From assembly GCA_049513975.1 (NCBI GenBank), contig JBEKVM010000008.1:23484-87483 (forward strand): a DNA stretch of 64,000 nucleotides. The letters are read 5' to 3'. A program made the position numbers and the translations under genes. Of the stretch, positions 47,329-55,127 are shown one piece after another. Below the pieces are notes generated by a model. That model was not told where the DNA came from, made no database searches, and was given only the letters and a program-made list of their open reading frames with translations. The first letter of the stretch is position 1, and each line of letters begins with the position of its first letter. The DNA comes from JBEKOF01 sp049513975 (GTDB taxonomy: Bacteria; Verrucomicrobiota; Verrucomicrobiia; Limisphaerales; Palsa-1400).

Positions 47329-47422
47329 ATACCGTTTCCAGTTTGCTTTTGCACTGTAGCGGCGGTCTGCGACCGCCGCCAATCGCCTTGGCAATAGTGC
47401 AGTTACGAGCTGGAAACGGTAT
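47329..47422. mobile_element. 94-bp MITE-like element, copy 2
   Basis: The same length and terminal repeats (ATACCGTTTCCAG at both ends) as copy 1 at 34106, in reverse orientation, with only a few base differences. It lies in the debris region between the YpsA-like relic and the HEAT-repeat gene. Confidence 0.8.
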
Positions 47423-47494
47423 TAGGAGAGAGTTTGGGTATAAAGCCATGTGCGATTGAGAAAAGGGCGATGGCGGATTTGGGTCGCGGGCCCG

Positions 47495-49036
47495 CTATTT
47501 TGACGGCGTCACTTCGGGCTGCTGGAATTTCATGTCAAAATCATCCGCCCGCAACGGCCTGCCGCGCGCATCGCCGCGCGAAGTGTAAGCGTTTCGTATC
47601 GCCTCCTCCGCCAGTTTGGAGACTTTCGGGTCATGGAGGAGCGTTTTAAGCGTTTTCACCCCCTCGTCGGTGCGATTTAACGCCAGAGCATGGACCGCGC
47701 CGCCGCTGATATAGGGTGAGGGATTGGTGGCCAGCGCCACGAGTTGCGCGGTCAATGCATCACTGCCGAATTGTTTCGCGAGAATCACGCCAGAGAGTTG
47801 GAGTTGGAGAGCCTGGTTGGTGGATGCCAGCAACCGCTCGATCAACGGCCTCATATCCTCGGCGTTAAAATCTTGCGCTTGCAGGGGGCTTCCTGTCGGG
47901 GCCGCGCCCTGGCCGGAGTAGCCATTGGCAATGGTCTCAAAGAGCGGCCTCAACATCTCCGGGGCAGGATCTTTGAGCAGCGCCTTGATCGCCTTCACGC
48001 CTGCGTCCGTGCGATTGAACGTCAACACCCTCATGGCGATGGACCTGGTGTCGCCTCGCGCGTTGGAATCACCAGCGATGGCGATGAGCCGCGGGGTGAA
48101 GGCAGCGTCGAAGTAACGGAGTGCCAGCCATCCGCCGGCCTGCCATTCGCCAGGGTTGTCCGCCGCCAGGGACCGCTCAATGACCGGCTTCATCTCCTTG
48201 TTATCGAATTCATGGGCCAGGAGCACTTGTTCCAAGCCCGTTCCGTTCAAACCATCCTTGGTCGCGGCCTCGATAATGGCCTTCCGGCTTCCTTCCGTGT
48301 GCGGCACGTAATCCGCCAGCGCCGCGGTGGCCCAAAACTTCGCGTTGCCCCCTTCAGTGCTCATGACCTTCAGCAAAATCGGCACGATTTCGGGACTGCA
48401 AGTGTACATCAGCTTCTTGACCCAATCTTCCGACATGCCGGGTGGCCCGGCATTATTGGTCAACCCCTGGATGTAATCGTGCATCTCCGCTTTGGTGCGC
48501 GGCAACACGGTGATGCTGATCGGATCGGAGGTGGAGTATCCGGGGTCATATTCATAAACACCCATGACTTTGTACCGTCCAGGCTCCGTGATCAACGCCC
48601 AGAGATTCAATGCGATGACCTTGGAGAAGGATTCGTCAGGGTGCAGAAGACGAGGTTGGCCCAAGCCACCCCCCATACCCGGCCGGAAGTGCAGACGGGC
48701 GTCGGGAACACTCTCGCCAGAGGCCGTCTTGGCGGCGAGTTTGTATTCCCCCATGCGTCCGCCCCGATCGTAATTTCGGTCGGTATATTTGTAATCCGCC
48801 GGTCCATGATTGCTCAGGATGAATTCGACGGGAATCTCATCGCCTACTTTCAGAACATCATTCGTGCAACGAATCTCCAGCGAAAGCCCATTTTTATCCT
48901 CGACTCCCGCCAAGCCGGACTGCTGCCGGAGGAGCGAAACAAAAACAAGGACCGCCCATGCCGCTTTTACCCGTCCGGTCGTTTTTGGCGGGCTCAGGAT
49001 TTCTGCGTTGGCTGGCTTGACGAAGCGTGTCCCCAT
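47495..49036 (-). CDS. Secreted HEAT-repeat protein
   Basis: A 513-residue protein. An N-terminal hydrophobic segment (AAWAVLVFVSLLRQQSGLAG) precedes an Ig-like beta domain (LSLEIRCTNDVLKVGDEIPV, ALITEPGRYKVMGVYEY). Then come about 300 residues of HEAT-like helix pairs (VPILLKVMSTEGGNAKFWAT, SLAADNPGEWQAGGWLALRY, AQLVALATNPSPYISGGAVH). The ATG at 49036 is chosen because it is preceded by AAGG and gives a signal-like start; the frame is open to 49117. The function is unknown, possibly protein binding at the envelope. Confidence 0.75.
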   Translation of the reverse strand: MGTRFVKPANAEILSPPKTTGRVKAAWAVLVFVSLLRQQSGLAGVEDKNGLSLEIRCTNDVLKVGDEIPVEFILSNHGPADYKYTDRNYDRGGRMGEYKLAAKTASGESVPDARLHFRPGMGGGLGQPRLLHPDESFSKVIALNLWALITEPGRYKVMGVYEYDPGYSTSDPISITVLPRTKAEMHDYIQGLTNNAGPPGMSEDWVKKLMYTCSPEIVPILLKVMSTEGGNAKFWATAALADYVPHTEGSRKAIIEAATKDGLNGTGLEQVLLAHEFDNKEMKPVIERSLAADNPGEWQAGGWLALRYFDAAFTPRLIAIAGDSNARGDTRSIAMRVLTFNRTDAGVKAIKALLKDPAPEMLRPLFETIANGYSGQGAAPTGSPLQAQDFNAEDMRPLIERLLASTNQALQLQLSGVILAKQFGSDALTAQLVALATNPSPYISGGAVHALALNRTDEGVKTLKTLLHDPKVSKLAEEAIRNAYTSRGDARGRPLRADDFDMKFQQPEVTPSK

Positions 49037-49134
49037 ACCTTGGGGAATGTAACGGGTTGCACACCCTTTGGCAAGGCCCGTTCTGTAAGGCCGTGAGGAA
49101 GAGATGCTTGAACACATGAAGTCAGGCCCACTGG

Positions 49135-49287
49135 GCCTTTACATTGACCGTTACGCCGACCAAGGCGAAACTGGTCAAATATCTGGAAGGCAAACTGGAA
49201 CTCAAGGGCGGATCAAAGGAGGATCACGGGGAGGCGAGGGAGTGGATGTCCCTGTTCTGGCATGAGGCGGTGATGAGAGAGATTTGA
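49135..49287 (+). pseudogene. Gene 3' remnant, copy 2 (KLELKGGSK family)
   Basis: The frame AFTLTVTPTKAKLVKYLEGK, LELKGGSKEDHGEAREW, MSLFWHEAVMREI ends in TGA at 49285. It matches the remnant at 41127 in the last 40 residues. No start or upstream domain is present, so it is a gene tail. Confidence 0.55.
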
Positions 49288-49424
49288 TGTCTGCGTCTGA
49301 GCGTAAGATTCAACGCGTCCCATGACATGGTAGGGTAACACCTCATAGCGCCCGTGCCCTTTTTGGGGCTACTTTTATTCCATGAAAGACAAGCGAACCG
49401 GATTCGCGCATTGAAAGGAACATC

Positions 49425-49580
49425 ATGTTAGGAACTATTCTCATTATTTTACTCATTCTTATGTTGCTCGGCGCGCTCCCCAGGTGGCCGCATAGCCGGA
49501 ATTGGAGCTATTACCCAAGCAGCGGACTCGGCCTGGTATTGGCTATTCTGATTGTCCTGGTTCTGCTGGGCAGAATTTGA
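49425..49580 (+). CDS. DUF3309-like small membrane protein
   Basis: A 51-residue hydrophobic protein. The N-terminal helix (MLGTILIILLILMLLGALP) is followed by the polar RWPHSRNWSYYPSSG and a second helix (LGLVLAILIVLVLLGRI). This is the DUF3309 pattern, a small stress-associated membrane protein. GAAAGGAA lies eight bases before the ATG. It is followed 113 bases later by a PRC-barrel gene, a pairing typical of general stress loci. Confidence 0.8.
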   Translation: MLGTILIILLILMLLGALPRWPHSRNWSYYPSSGLGLVLAILIVLVLLGRI

Positions 49581-49693
49581 ACGGGGGGTGCTGGACTGCA
49601 TCGGAAGCAAGGGCTGGCGATGGAATGGAGGGAATGTGTGGCAAATCATTTTCGCGGGGAGCCACCCGCGCCATTTAAACGAAAGAGAAATCC

Positions 49694-50410
49694 ATGTTAC
49701 AAAGCCTTAAACGATTATACCGGGACAAACTCGGGGCGTCGGATGGCGAAATCGGCCATATCAACGATTTTTATTTTGACGACCAGAACTGGGCGGTTCG
49801 TTATCTGGTCGCGGACACCGGTTCCTGGCTGCCGGGGCGCCAGGTGCTCCTCTCGCCCCATGCCTTCGGGAGCAGTCTCCACGAGGCCGGTAAACTTCTG
49901 CTGGTGAATCTGACCCGGAAACAAATTGAGGGCAGCCCCTCGATTGACACGCACAAGCCGCTTTCGCGACAATACGAGGAAGAGTATTACCGGTATTACG
50001 GCTGGCCCTATTATTGGCAGGGTGACGGGTTGTGGGGGATGAGCGGCTTTCCCATCCAGGAACTGCCGCCAATACCCCTTCCGGTCAAATCAGCCGTTGC
50101 CGGCGGCCCGCAATCTCCGCGCGCCGACGCGCATCTGCGCAGCACGCAATCCGTGAATGGCTACCACCTCCAGGGGAGCGACGGCATAATCGGCCACGTC
50201 TGCGATTTTATGATGGACGCCCAGAGCTGGGCGATCCGCCAACTGGTCGTCAAGATCGGCCACCGGTTTTCCGGCAAGGAGACGCCCATTCCGACAAGCA
50301 AAGTTGACCGGATCAGTTACGATAAATCCACAGTGTTCGTGAACTTGACCCAGGAAGCTGCCGGGCAGAGTTCCGCAACCGATCTGGTTCCGGTGGGCAC
50401 GACCGTTTGA
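49694..50410 (+). CDS. Protein with two PRC-barrel domains
   Basis: A soluble 238-residue protein with two PRC-barrel domains. The first contains GASDGEIGHINDFYFDDQNW and VRYLVADTG (residues about 10-90). The second contains GSDGIIGHVCDFMMDAQSW and IRQLVVKIG (about 155-230). A Tyr/Trp-rich linker (YEEEYYRYYGWPYYWQGD) joins them. PRC barrels occur in photosynthetic reaction centre H subunits, RimM and stress-related proteins; this two-domain form is of the stress type. AAACGAAAGAG precedes the ATG. No enzyme motif is seen. Confidence 0.9.
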   Translation: MLQSLKRLYRDKLGASDGEIGHINDFYFDDQNWAVRYLVADTGSWLPGRQVLLSPHAFGSSLHEAGKLLLVNLTRKQIEGSPSIDTHKPLSRQYEEEYYRYYGWPYYWQGDGLWGMSGFPIQELPPIPLPVKSAVAGGPQSPRADAHLRSTQSVNGYHLQGSDGIIGHVCDFMMDAQSWAIRQLVVKIGHRFSGKETPIPTSKVDRISYDKSTVFVNLTQEAAGQSSATDLVPVGTTV

Positions 50411-50599
50411 CATTACCCAGCCCATTCTCCCTTTATGAAACACAATCACACCCGTCTCATAAGGGGAAAAGTCTGGTGCAGACCCGTTGATGTGCAAGGG
50501 TTTCATGGGCCTTCGGCGTAAAATGAGATTTTGATTTTTGCGAGTTCGGCCTTTTGGATTGGCGTCGGCCTGTTTTTGTGCGGGGGCTGTCCCATAGCT

Positions 50600-50785
50600 T
50601 TATCGGAAGCCGGGGAAATACGCCTGCTCGGGCCGCGCCAGGTGGCGAAAGCTGCCGCCGGCTGTCCCATAGCACGCCAGCAAATTGAGCAAATCATATT
50701 TCTCCCAGGGCGCCGCCCGCAAGACGGTGAACAGCCGGGTGAAGCTGTGCGCCCAATGGGAGAGGTATGAGAAGGCGCGAACCAT
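50600..50785 (-). pseudogene. C-terminal tail of a transposase-like gene
   Basis: Sixty-one residues, MVRAFSYLSHWAHSFTRLFT, then VLRAAPWEKYDLLNLLACYG and TAGGSFRHLARPEQAYFPGF before the stop at 50600. This resembles the C-terminal end of insertion-sequence transposases, where a G-T-A-G-G-x-(F/Y)-R segment and a final P-G-F occur. No N-terminal or catalytic part remains. The exact IS family is uncertain. Confidence 0.45.
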
Positions 50786-50830
50786 CGAGCGCGAAGTCCA
50801 ACCGCGGGCGGCATTGCAACCGGTGCTAGC

Positions 50831-51160
50831 GTGAAAATGATTACGACACGAGATCACACCGAAACGATCATAGCGCGGATAAAGCGTGAACCCGAATTTG
50901 CGCGGGCGCTTTACGCGGAAGGGATTAACGGCTTTTTGCAGGGTGAAACCGCTTTTGGGCTTTCCATGCTGCGCGACCTCGTCAACGCCGAAATTGGTTT
51001 TAAGGAACTGGCGCGGCAAACCGGCTTGGGTGAAAAGTCCCTTCACCGGATGCTCCACCGCAACGGCAATCCCACGGCGCGGAACCCGGGCGTTATCCTC
51101 AAGAGCATCGCCGAAGACCTGGGCGTCAAACCCCGCGTAGAGTTGGCCGCGTGCCGTTGA
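50831..51160 (+). CDS. HigA-like addiction-module antidote protein, orphan
   Basis: A 109-residue DNA-binding protein of the 'addiction module antidote' group. An N-terminal helix pair (ETIIARIKREPEFARALYAE) is followed by LRDLVNAEIGFKELARQTGL and the HTH GLGEKSLHRMLHRNGNPTAR. The end is GVILKSIAEDLGVKPRVEL. The usual partner, a RelE/HigB-type toxin, normally lies directly upstream, but here that space contains a transposase tail. The start is GTG at 50831, or ATG at 50837. It may still act as a regulator. Confidence 0.82.
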   Translation: MKMITTRDHTETIIARIKREPEFARALYAEGINGFLQGETAFGLSMLRDLVNAEIGFKELARQTGLGEKSLHRMLHRNGNPTARNPGVILKSIAEDLGVKPRVELAACR

Positions 51161-51341
51161 GCATCGGCGATGATTGACGCCCGTTACAAAGGGCTGGCGA
51201 CCAAAGCCAGGGCGGGAAAATGGTTTTCTGTCAAAACTACTGAATCCGCCAGAAACGTCATTCCTCTTTCCGCCAGGAGGGCGCGGTTCCCTGGGTTCGT
51301 CCGGGGATTTTTGGTTGATCGCGGCCCCGGGTTGGCGGTTA

Positions 51342-52754
51342 ATGGAGCGCATGAAGATCACAGAACCCTTGTTCCCTCGTGAGATTTATGCGCAGCGCCG
51401 GCAGGCGCTCAAGAAGGCCGTCCAGTCGGGCCTGTTGCTCTTTCTGGGCAATGAGGAAAGCCCGATCAATTATGCCGCCAATCAATACCCCTTCCGCCAG
51501 GACAGTTCCTTTCTCTATTATTGGGGGCTGAATTCGCCCGCGCTGGCGGCGTTGCTGGATATTGACGAGGGGACGGAAACGCTCTTCGGCGATGATCCAA
51601 CCGTGGCCGATATTGTCTGGACCGGCCCGCAGCCACTCTTGCGCGACCGGGCGGAAGCGGTGGGCGCGGGCCAGGCGCGGCCCATGGCCCGCCTCCAGGA
51701 GTTACTCCTGGCGGCGGTGCAGCGCGGGCGCGCCGTGCATTTTCTGCCGCCTTACCGGGGGGAGAATGTGCTGAAAATTGAAAGGCTGCTGGGAATTCAC
51801 CCGGCCTTCGCCAAGGAGTACGCCTCGGCCCGGTTCACTCAGGCCGTCGTGGCGCAGCGTTCCATCAAGGCGCCGGAGGAAATCCAGGAAATCGAACGGG
51901 CCGTCAACATCACCGGCGAGATGCAAACTCACGCCATGAAGATGGGGCGCGCCGGATTGTATGAGCGCGAGGTGGCCGGCGCCATCCACGCCCTCGCCCT
52001 GGCGCGGGGAGGCAGGCTGGCCTTCCCCATTATTTTCTCCATCCACGGCGAGACGCTGCACAATCATGGCCACGGCAACCTGATGAAGGATGGGAACATT
52101 GTCGTCAACGATTGCGGAGCGGAATCGGAATTGGGCTATGCCGGGGATTTGACGCGGACGTTCCCGGTGAGCGGCCGGTTCACCGGGCGGCAGAAGGAGA
52201 TTTACAGCATCGTGCTGGAGGCGCAGCAGCAGGCCCTGGCGGCGATCAAACCGGGGTTGCCGTTCCGCGAGGCGCATCTGCTGGCCTGCCGCACCCTGGC
52301 GGCCGGTCTAAAGCAGCTTGGACTGATGCGCGGCAATGTGGAGGAGGCGGTGGCGGCGGGCGCGCACGCCATGTTCTTCCAGTGCGGCCTGGGCCACATG
52401 CTGGGGCTGGACGTGCATGACATGGAGGACCTGGGCGAACAGCACGTCGGCTACGAGGGGATGACGCGCAATCCGCAGTTCGGAATCTGTTATCTGCGGC
52501 TGGCCAAAACACTGCGGGCCGGATTCGTCGTCACGGTCGAGCCGGGCATTTATCTTATTCCCGAGTTGATTGACCAGTGGAAGGCGGAGCGCAAGCACGC
52601 GCAGTTTCTCAATTACGACGCCATCGAGGCCTGGCGCGATTTCGGCGGCGTGCGGGTGGAGGACGACGTGGTGGTGACGGAAACGGGTTATCGCCTCCTG
52701 GGCAAACCCGTCCCGATCACCCTGGCCGAGGTGGAAGCGGCCTGCGCGGGATAG
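51342..52754 (+). CDS. pepP: M24 family Xaa-Pro aminopeptidase
   Basis: A 470-residue cytoplasmic metallopeptidase that removes N-terminal residues before proline. The N-terminal creatinase-like domain (INYAANQYPFRQDSSFLYYW) is followed by the pita-bread catalytic domain. Metal ligands are VVNDCGAESELGYAGDLTRT (two Asp), CGLGHMLGLDVHD (His), VVTVEPGIY (Glu) and GGVRVEDDVVVTE (Glu). The ATG at 51342 is used; 51351 is three codons in. It is followed by the convergent Gam module. Confidence 0.93.
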   Translation: MERMKITEPLFPREIYAQRRQALKKAVQSGLLLFLGNEESPINYAANQYPFRQDSSFLYYWGLNSPALAALLDIDEGTETLFGDDPTVADIVWTGPQPLLRDRAEAVGAGQARPMARLQELLLAAVQRGRAVHFLPPYRGENVLKIERLLGIHPAFAKEYASARFTQAVVAQRSIKAPEEIQEIERAVNITGEMQTHAMKMGRAGLYEREVAGAIHALALARGGRLAFPIIFSIHGETLHNHGHGNLMKDGNIVVNDCGAESELGYAGDLTRTFPVSGRFTGRQKEIYSIVLEAQQQALAAIKPGLPFREAHLLACRTLAAGLKQLGLMRGNVEEAVAAGAHAMFFQCGLGHMLGLDVHDMEDLGEQHVGYEGMTRNPQFGICYLRLAKTLRAGFVVTVEPGIYLIPELIDQWKAERKHAQFLNYDAIEAWRDFGGVRVEDDVVVTETGYRLLGKPVPITLAEVEAACAG

Positions 52755-52797
52755 GAGTTGTGAAACCGGTTCAACCAACACATCCCACCCACGATTC

Positions 52798-53325
52798 CTA
52801 CACCAATTCGGGAACTTCGGTCAGCTTTGGCTCCACAAAAAACGTCTCTTCCTGGACCACGCGCAGGCCGATTTCCCGCAGTCTTTCCGGGCCGATGGAC
52901 TCCCGGTCGGACAGGAGATTTTGTTTGTGGACTTCTTCTTTGACGCGAATGTAGTCCAGCGCCCCCGCGGTTTTCAGGGTTTGCAGGACGCGGTCAAAGG
53001 TCCAGCCGGGCAGCGTTTTCAAGGCGGGCTGCCCGGTGCGCCATCCCACCGTGCCATGCACCGTTTCAATGGAACGGGCCGCGCCGAATTCGTGCGGGTT
53101 GGCTTCGGACCACACTCGCGCGTGTTCCATTTTTTGGCCCAACGCCTCGTTTTGGGCGGCCAGTTGGGCCTCGTATTGCTCCCGAATGGACTGGATTTGC
53201 CCGTCCATGGCCGCGGTGAGGAGCCGTTTTTGGTTTTGCAGCGCGGCGATTTCGCCGATGAGCGATTCCATCGCTTCGCGGCTGCGAATGACGGGCTGGC
53301 TGTTTTTTATTCTGTTCGTTTTCAT
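52798..53325 (-). CDS. Mu Gam-like host-nuclease inhibitor protein
   Basis: A 175-residue protein matching the phage Mu Gam family, which binds double-stranded DNA ends and protects them from exonucleases. It is a relative of Ku. The N-terminal coiled coil (MESLIGEIAALQNQKRLLTA) is followed by VWSEANPHEFGAARSIETVH, GTVGWRTGQPALKTLPGW, YIRVKEEVHKQNLL and GLRVVQEETFFVEPKL. All of these are typical of Gam-like proteins. It overlaps the upstream HTH gene by four bases (53322-53325). No other phage structural or transposition genes are nearby. Confidence 0.88.
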   Translation of the reverse strand: MKTNRIKNSQPVIRSREAMESLIGEIAALQNQKRLLTAAMDGQIQSIREQYEAQLAAQNEALGQKMEHARVWSEANPHEFGAARSIETVHGTVGWRTGQPALKTLPGWTFDRVLQTLKTAGALDYIRVKEEVHKQNLLSDRESIGPERLREIGLRVVQEETFFVEPKLTEVPELV

Positions 53326-53858
53326 AGGATTCTTCTGGATTGCATAAAATGGAACGCGGTCTCGCGGCAAATCTGCGCCGCCTCGCGGGGGACGTAGTCC
53401 TTGTCCACCAGGCCAAGCAGGCCGTCCTCGACCAGGTTGTGGATGTGGCTGGTGCCGCAAGCCCAAACCCGGGCCAACTCGGTGCTCAACAAAAACGGTT
53501 TGTGCCGGGGGAACATGGGGTCGAACACCTTCTGGAAAGGGTGCAGCCGCTGCGCCGCTCTTTCGCGCGGGCTGAGGGGGCGCTGGCGCTGCTGCAGGCG
53601 GACGATGGACTCCGTCAGAATGCGCAGGCAGCAACGGCGCGCGCCCGCCCGGCGGAGATCAAACGCCCACTCCAGGTCGCCGCTCAGGACCCATTGCGTC
53701 AGATGGCGCTCGCTGCAGCGCAAGGCCAGGCAGGCGGAACCCGCGTCCAGCAGCGGGGCTTGCAGGGTGATGGAGGAAAGCAATTCCCGTCCGGTGGCCG
53801 GCAGCGGCGCGGCCGGCGGGGCCAAGGCGGGCGGATGGGGAACAACCAGGGTGTTCAT
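53322..53858 (-). CDS. Protein with two HTH (excisionase-like) segments
   Basis: A 178-residue basic protein. After a Pro/Ala-rich N-terminus, it has two helix-turn-helix-like segments. The first is LALRCSERHLTQWVLSGDLE (about residues 45-64); the second is LSTELARVWACGTSHIHNLV (about 124-143) and continues EDGLLGLVDKDYVPR. Both resemble MerR/excisionase winged helices. It is translationally coupled to the Gam-like gene and is likely a regulator or DNA-architectural partner of it. Confidence 0.7.
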   Translation of the reverse strand: MNTLVVPHPPALAPPAAPLPATGRELLSSITLQAPLLDAGSACLALRCSERHLTQWVLSGDLEWAFDLRRAGARRCCLRILTESIVRLQQRQRPLSPRERAAQRLHPFQKVFDPMFPRHKPFLLSTELARVWACGTSHIHNLVEDGLLGLVDKDYVPREAAQICRETAFHFMQSRRIL

Positions 53859-53997
53859 GGGACGCCGGCGGCGGGGAGGGAGGGGTTGCGGGCGGCTGGT
53901 CCGGGGGCGCGGCGGCGAAAATAAACAGTGGCGCTGGACAAACGGCCGGGTGTAGTGTAGAAAAACCTTGCAAAAAGATCATTTTTTGCTTTTATTT

Positions 53998-54009
53998 CAT
54001 TGCGCAATG
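53998..54009. promoter_or_regulatory. Palindrome CATTGCGCAATG in the divergent control region
   Basis: A perfect 12-bp palindrome in an AT-rich stretch between the HTH/Gam genes (minus) and the regulator gene (plus). It is a candidate operator. The rest of 53859-54283 shows no gene. Confidence 0.45.
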
Positions 54010-54283
54010 GCATATGCTTAGGCTTTAAATTAGCAGAGTGGCGGGCTTAGTCAACGGAAAACTTAGGTAAAATGTGAAATATTTTGCAGGGCCGTTCCGG
54101 AGGGGGGTTGGGGCCGGATGAGGACAAAGGGCGGATGGCAGAGGGCCTGCGGAAGGCAGCCCGGCATGAGGCGGGAGGCGGTCAATCGGCTGGCGGACCC
54201 GGAGTCCCCGGCGCGCCCGCTCGGAAGTTGTTGTGGCTGTTGAGATTACTGATTGTGGCGGCGAACCGTTAAAAACAAAAATT

Positions 54284-54682
54284 ATGGAACCTTTAGACCC
54301 ATTAAAACAAGAGTTTCTGGATTTGATGAAGGTGATCGGCTGGACACAGGCGGAGGCCGCAAGGCAGCTCGCCATGACCTCCGGCGCGGTCAATCAGCTC
54401 GTAAACCCCAATTCGCCGGTGCGCCCCAGCCAGACGACCTTGCGCCTCTTCAAATTGATTGTCGCATCGCAACGGCCGGAGGCGATCAACACCAAAACCC
54501 TGGAATTGAAGGCCGATCCGGGGTCGGCGCTGTCCCTGCCGGAGCGAAAGCTCATTGACGCCTTGCGCAAGATACCCTCGGCGGAACTCCCGCGCGCCTA
54601 CGCCGTGGTCCACCATGTCATCATGGGCTTTGGCGCCCCCTTGAGCCTGCGCCGGACCCGCCAGATCCGCCAGGGCCGTTAA
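54284..54682 (+). CDS. HTH-domain regulator
   Basis: A 132-residue protein. An N-terminal XRE-like HTH (LMKVIGWTQAEAARQLAMTS, then GAVNQLVNPNSPVRPSQTTL) is followed by a Leu-rich helical region and a basic tail RRTRQIRQGR. It is divergent to the Gam pair and 10 bases before the zinc-knuckle gene. It is probably the module regulator binding the palindrome at 53998. The start at 54284 is the ATG before MEPLDPLKQEFLD. Confidence 0.78.
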   Translation: MEPLDPLKQEFLDLMKVIGWTQAEAARQLAMTSGAVNQLVNPNSPVRPSQTTLRLFKLIVASQRPEAINTKTLELKADPGSALSLPERKLIDALRKIPSAELPRAYAVVHHVIMGFGAPLSLRRTRQIRQGR

Positions 54683-54692
54683 TTGTAAATTT

Positions 54693-54974
54693 ATGACAAA
54701 GAAAAAAAGCAAAGCACCCACATACACGCGCAAGAAAATCGTGGATGAATTCACCGACCTGCCCATTTCCCGCCAGCAAAAATGGCAGTTGCGCCGGGCC
54801 AAGGAAGGGCGGTGCGTGATCTGCGGCGACAAGAAAGTAACCGCCTGGCATTGTCTCAAGCACGCCATCGCCAACCGCGAATGGGCGCGCAAGTACTCCG
54901 GCTCCAAACGCCGCAACAAGACCCTGACTTACCAACTGGCCTCCAAGGCCAAGGCCAGGAAGGGCAAGAAATAG
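54693..54974 (+). CDS. Small zinc-knuckle protein
   Basis: A 93-residue, very basic protein. A conserved core ISRQQKWQLRRAKEGRCVIC, then GDKKVTAWHCLKHAIANREW (C-x2-C ... H-C-x3-H) probably binds zinc and nucleic acid. Lys-rich tails flank it on both sides (MTKKKSKAPTYTRKK and KAKARKGKK). Similar short proteins occur in verrucomicrobial accessory regions. It lies 10 bases after the HTH gene and may be co-transcribed. No known function. Confidence 0.72.
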   Translation: MTKKKSKAPTYTRKKIVDEFTDLPISRQQKWQLRRAKEGRCVICGDKKVTAWHCLKHAIANREWARKYSGSKRRNKTLTYQLASKAKARKGKK

Positions 54975-55127
54975 GCCAAGGCGGTCAACGGGGCGCCTGG
55001 CGCCAGGGAGAATGTGTCGCGAAACGTTATATGTGGTCTGAGGACCGGTGTCCCTTGCCGGTGAGTTGTATATAAGCTTGGCTCTATTAAGCCATGCTGC
55101 CGCCGCCAGCCCGGCCCATCCCCGATT

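Noticed and set aside
52798..54974. Prophage
   Set aside because: Only the Gam-like gene is clearly phage-related; no structural, lysis, integrase or transposase genes are nearby.
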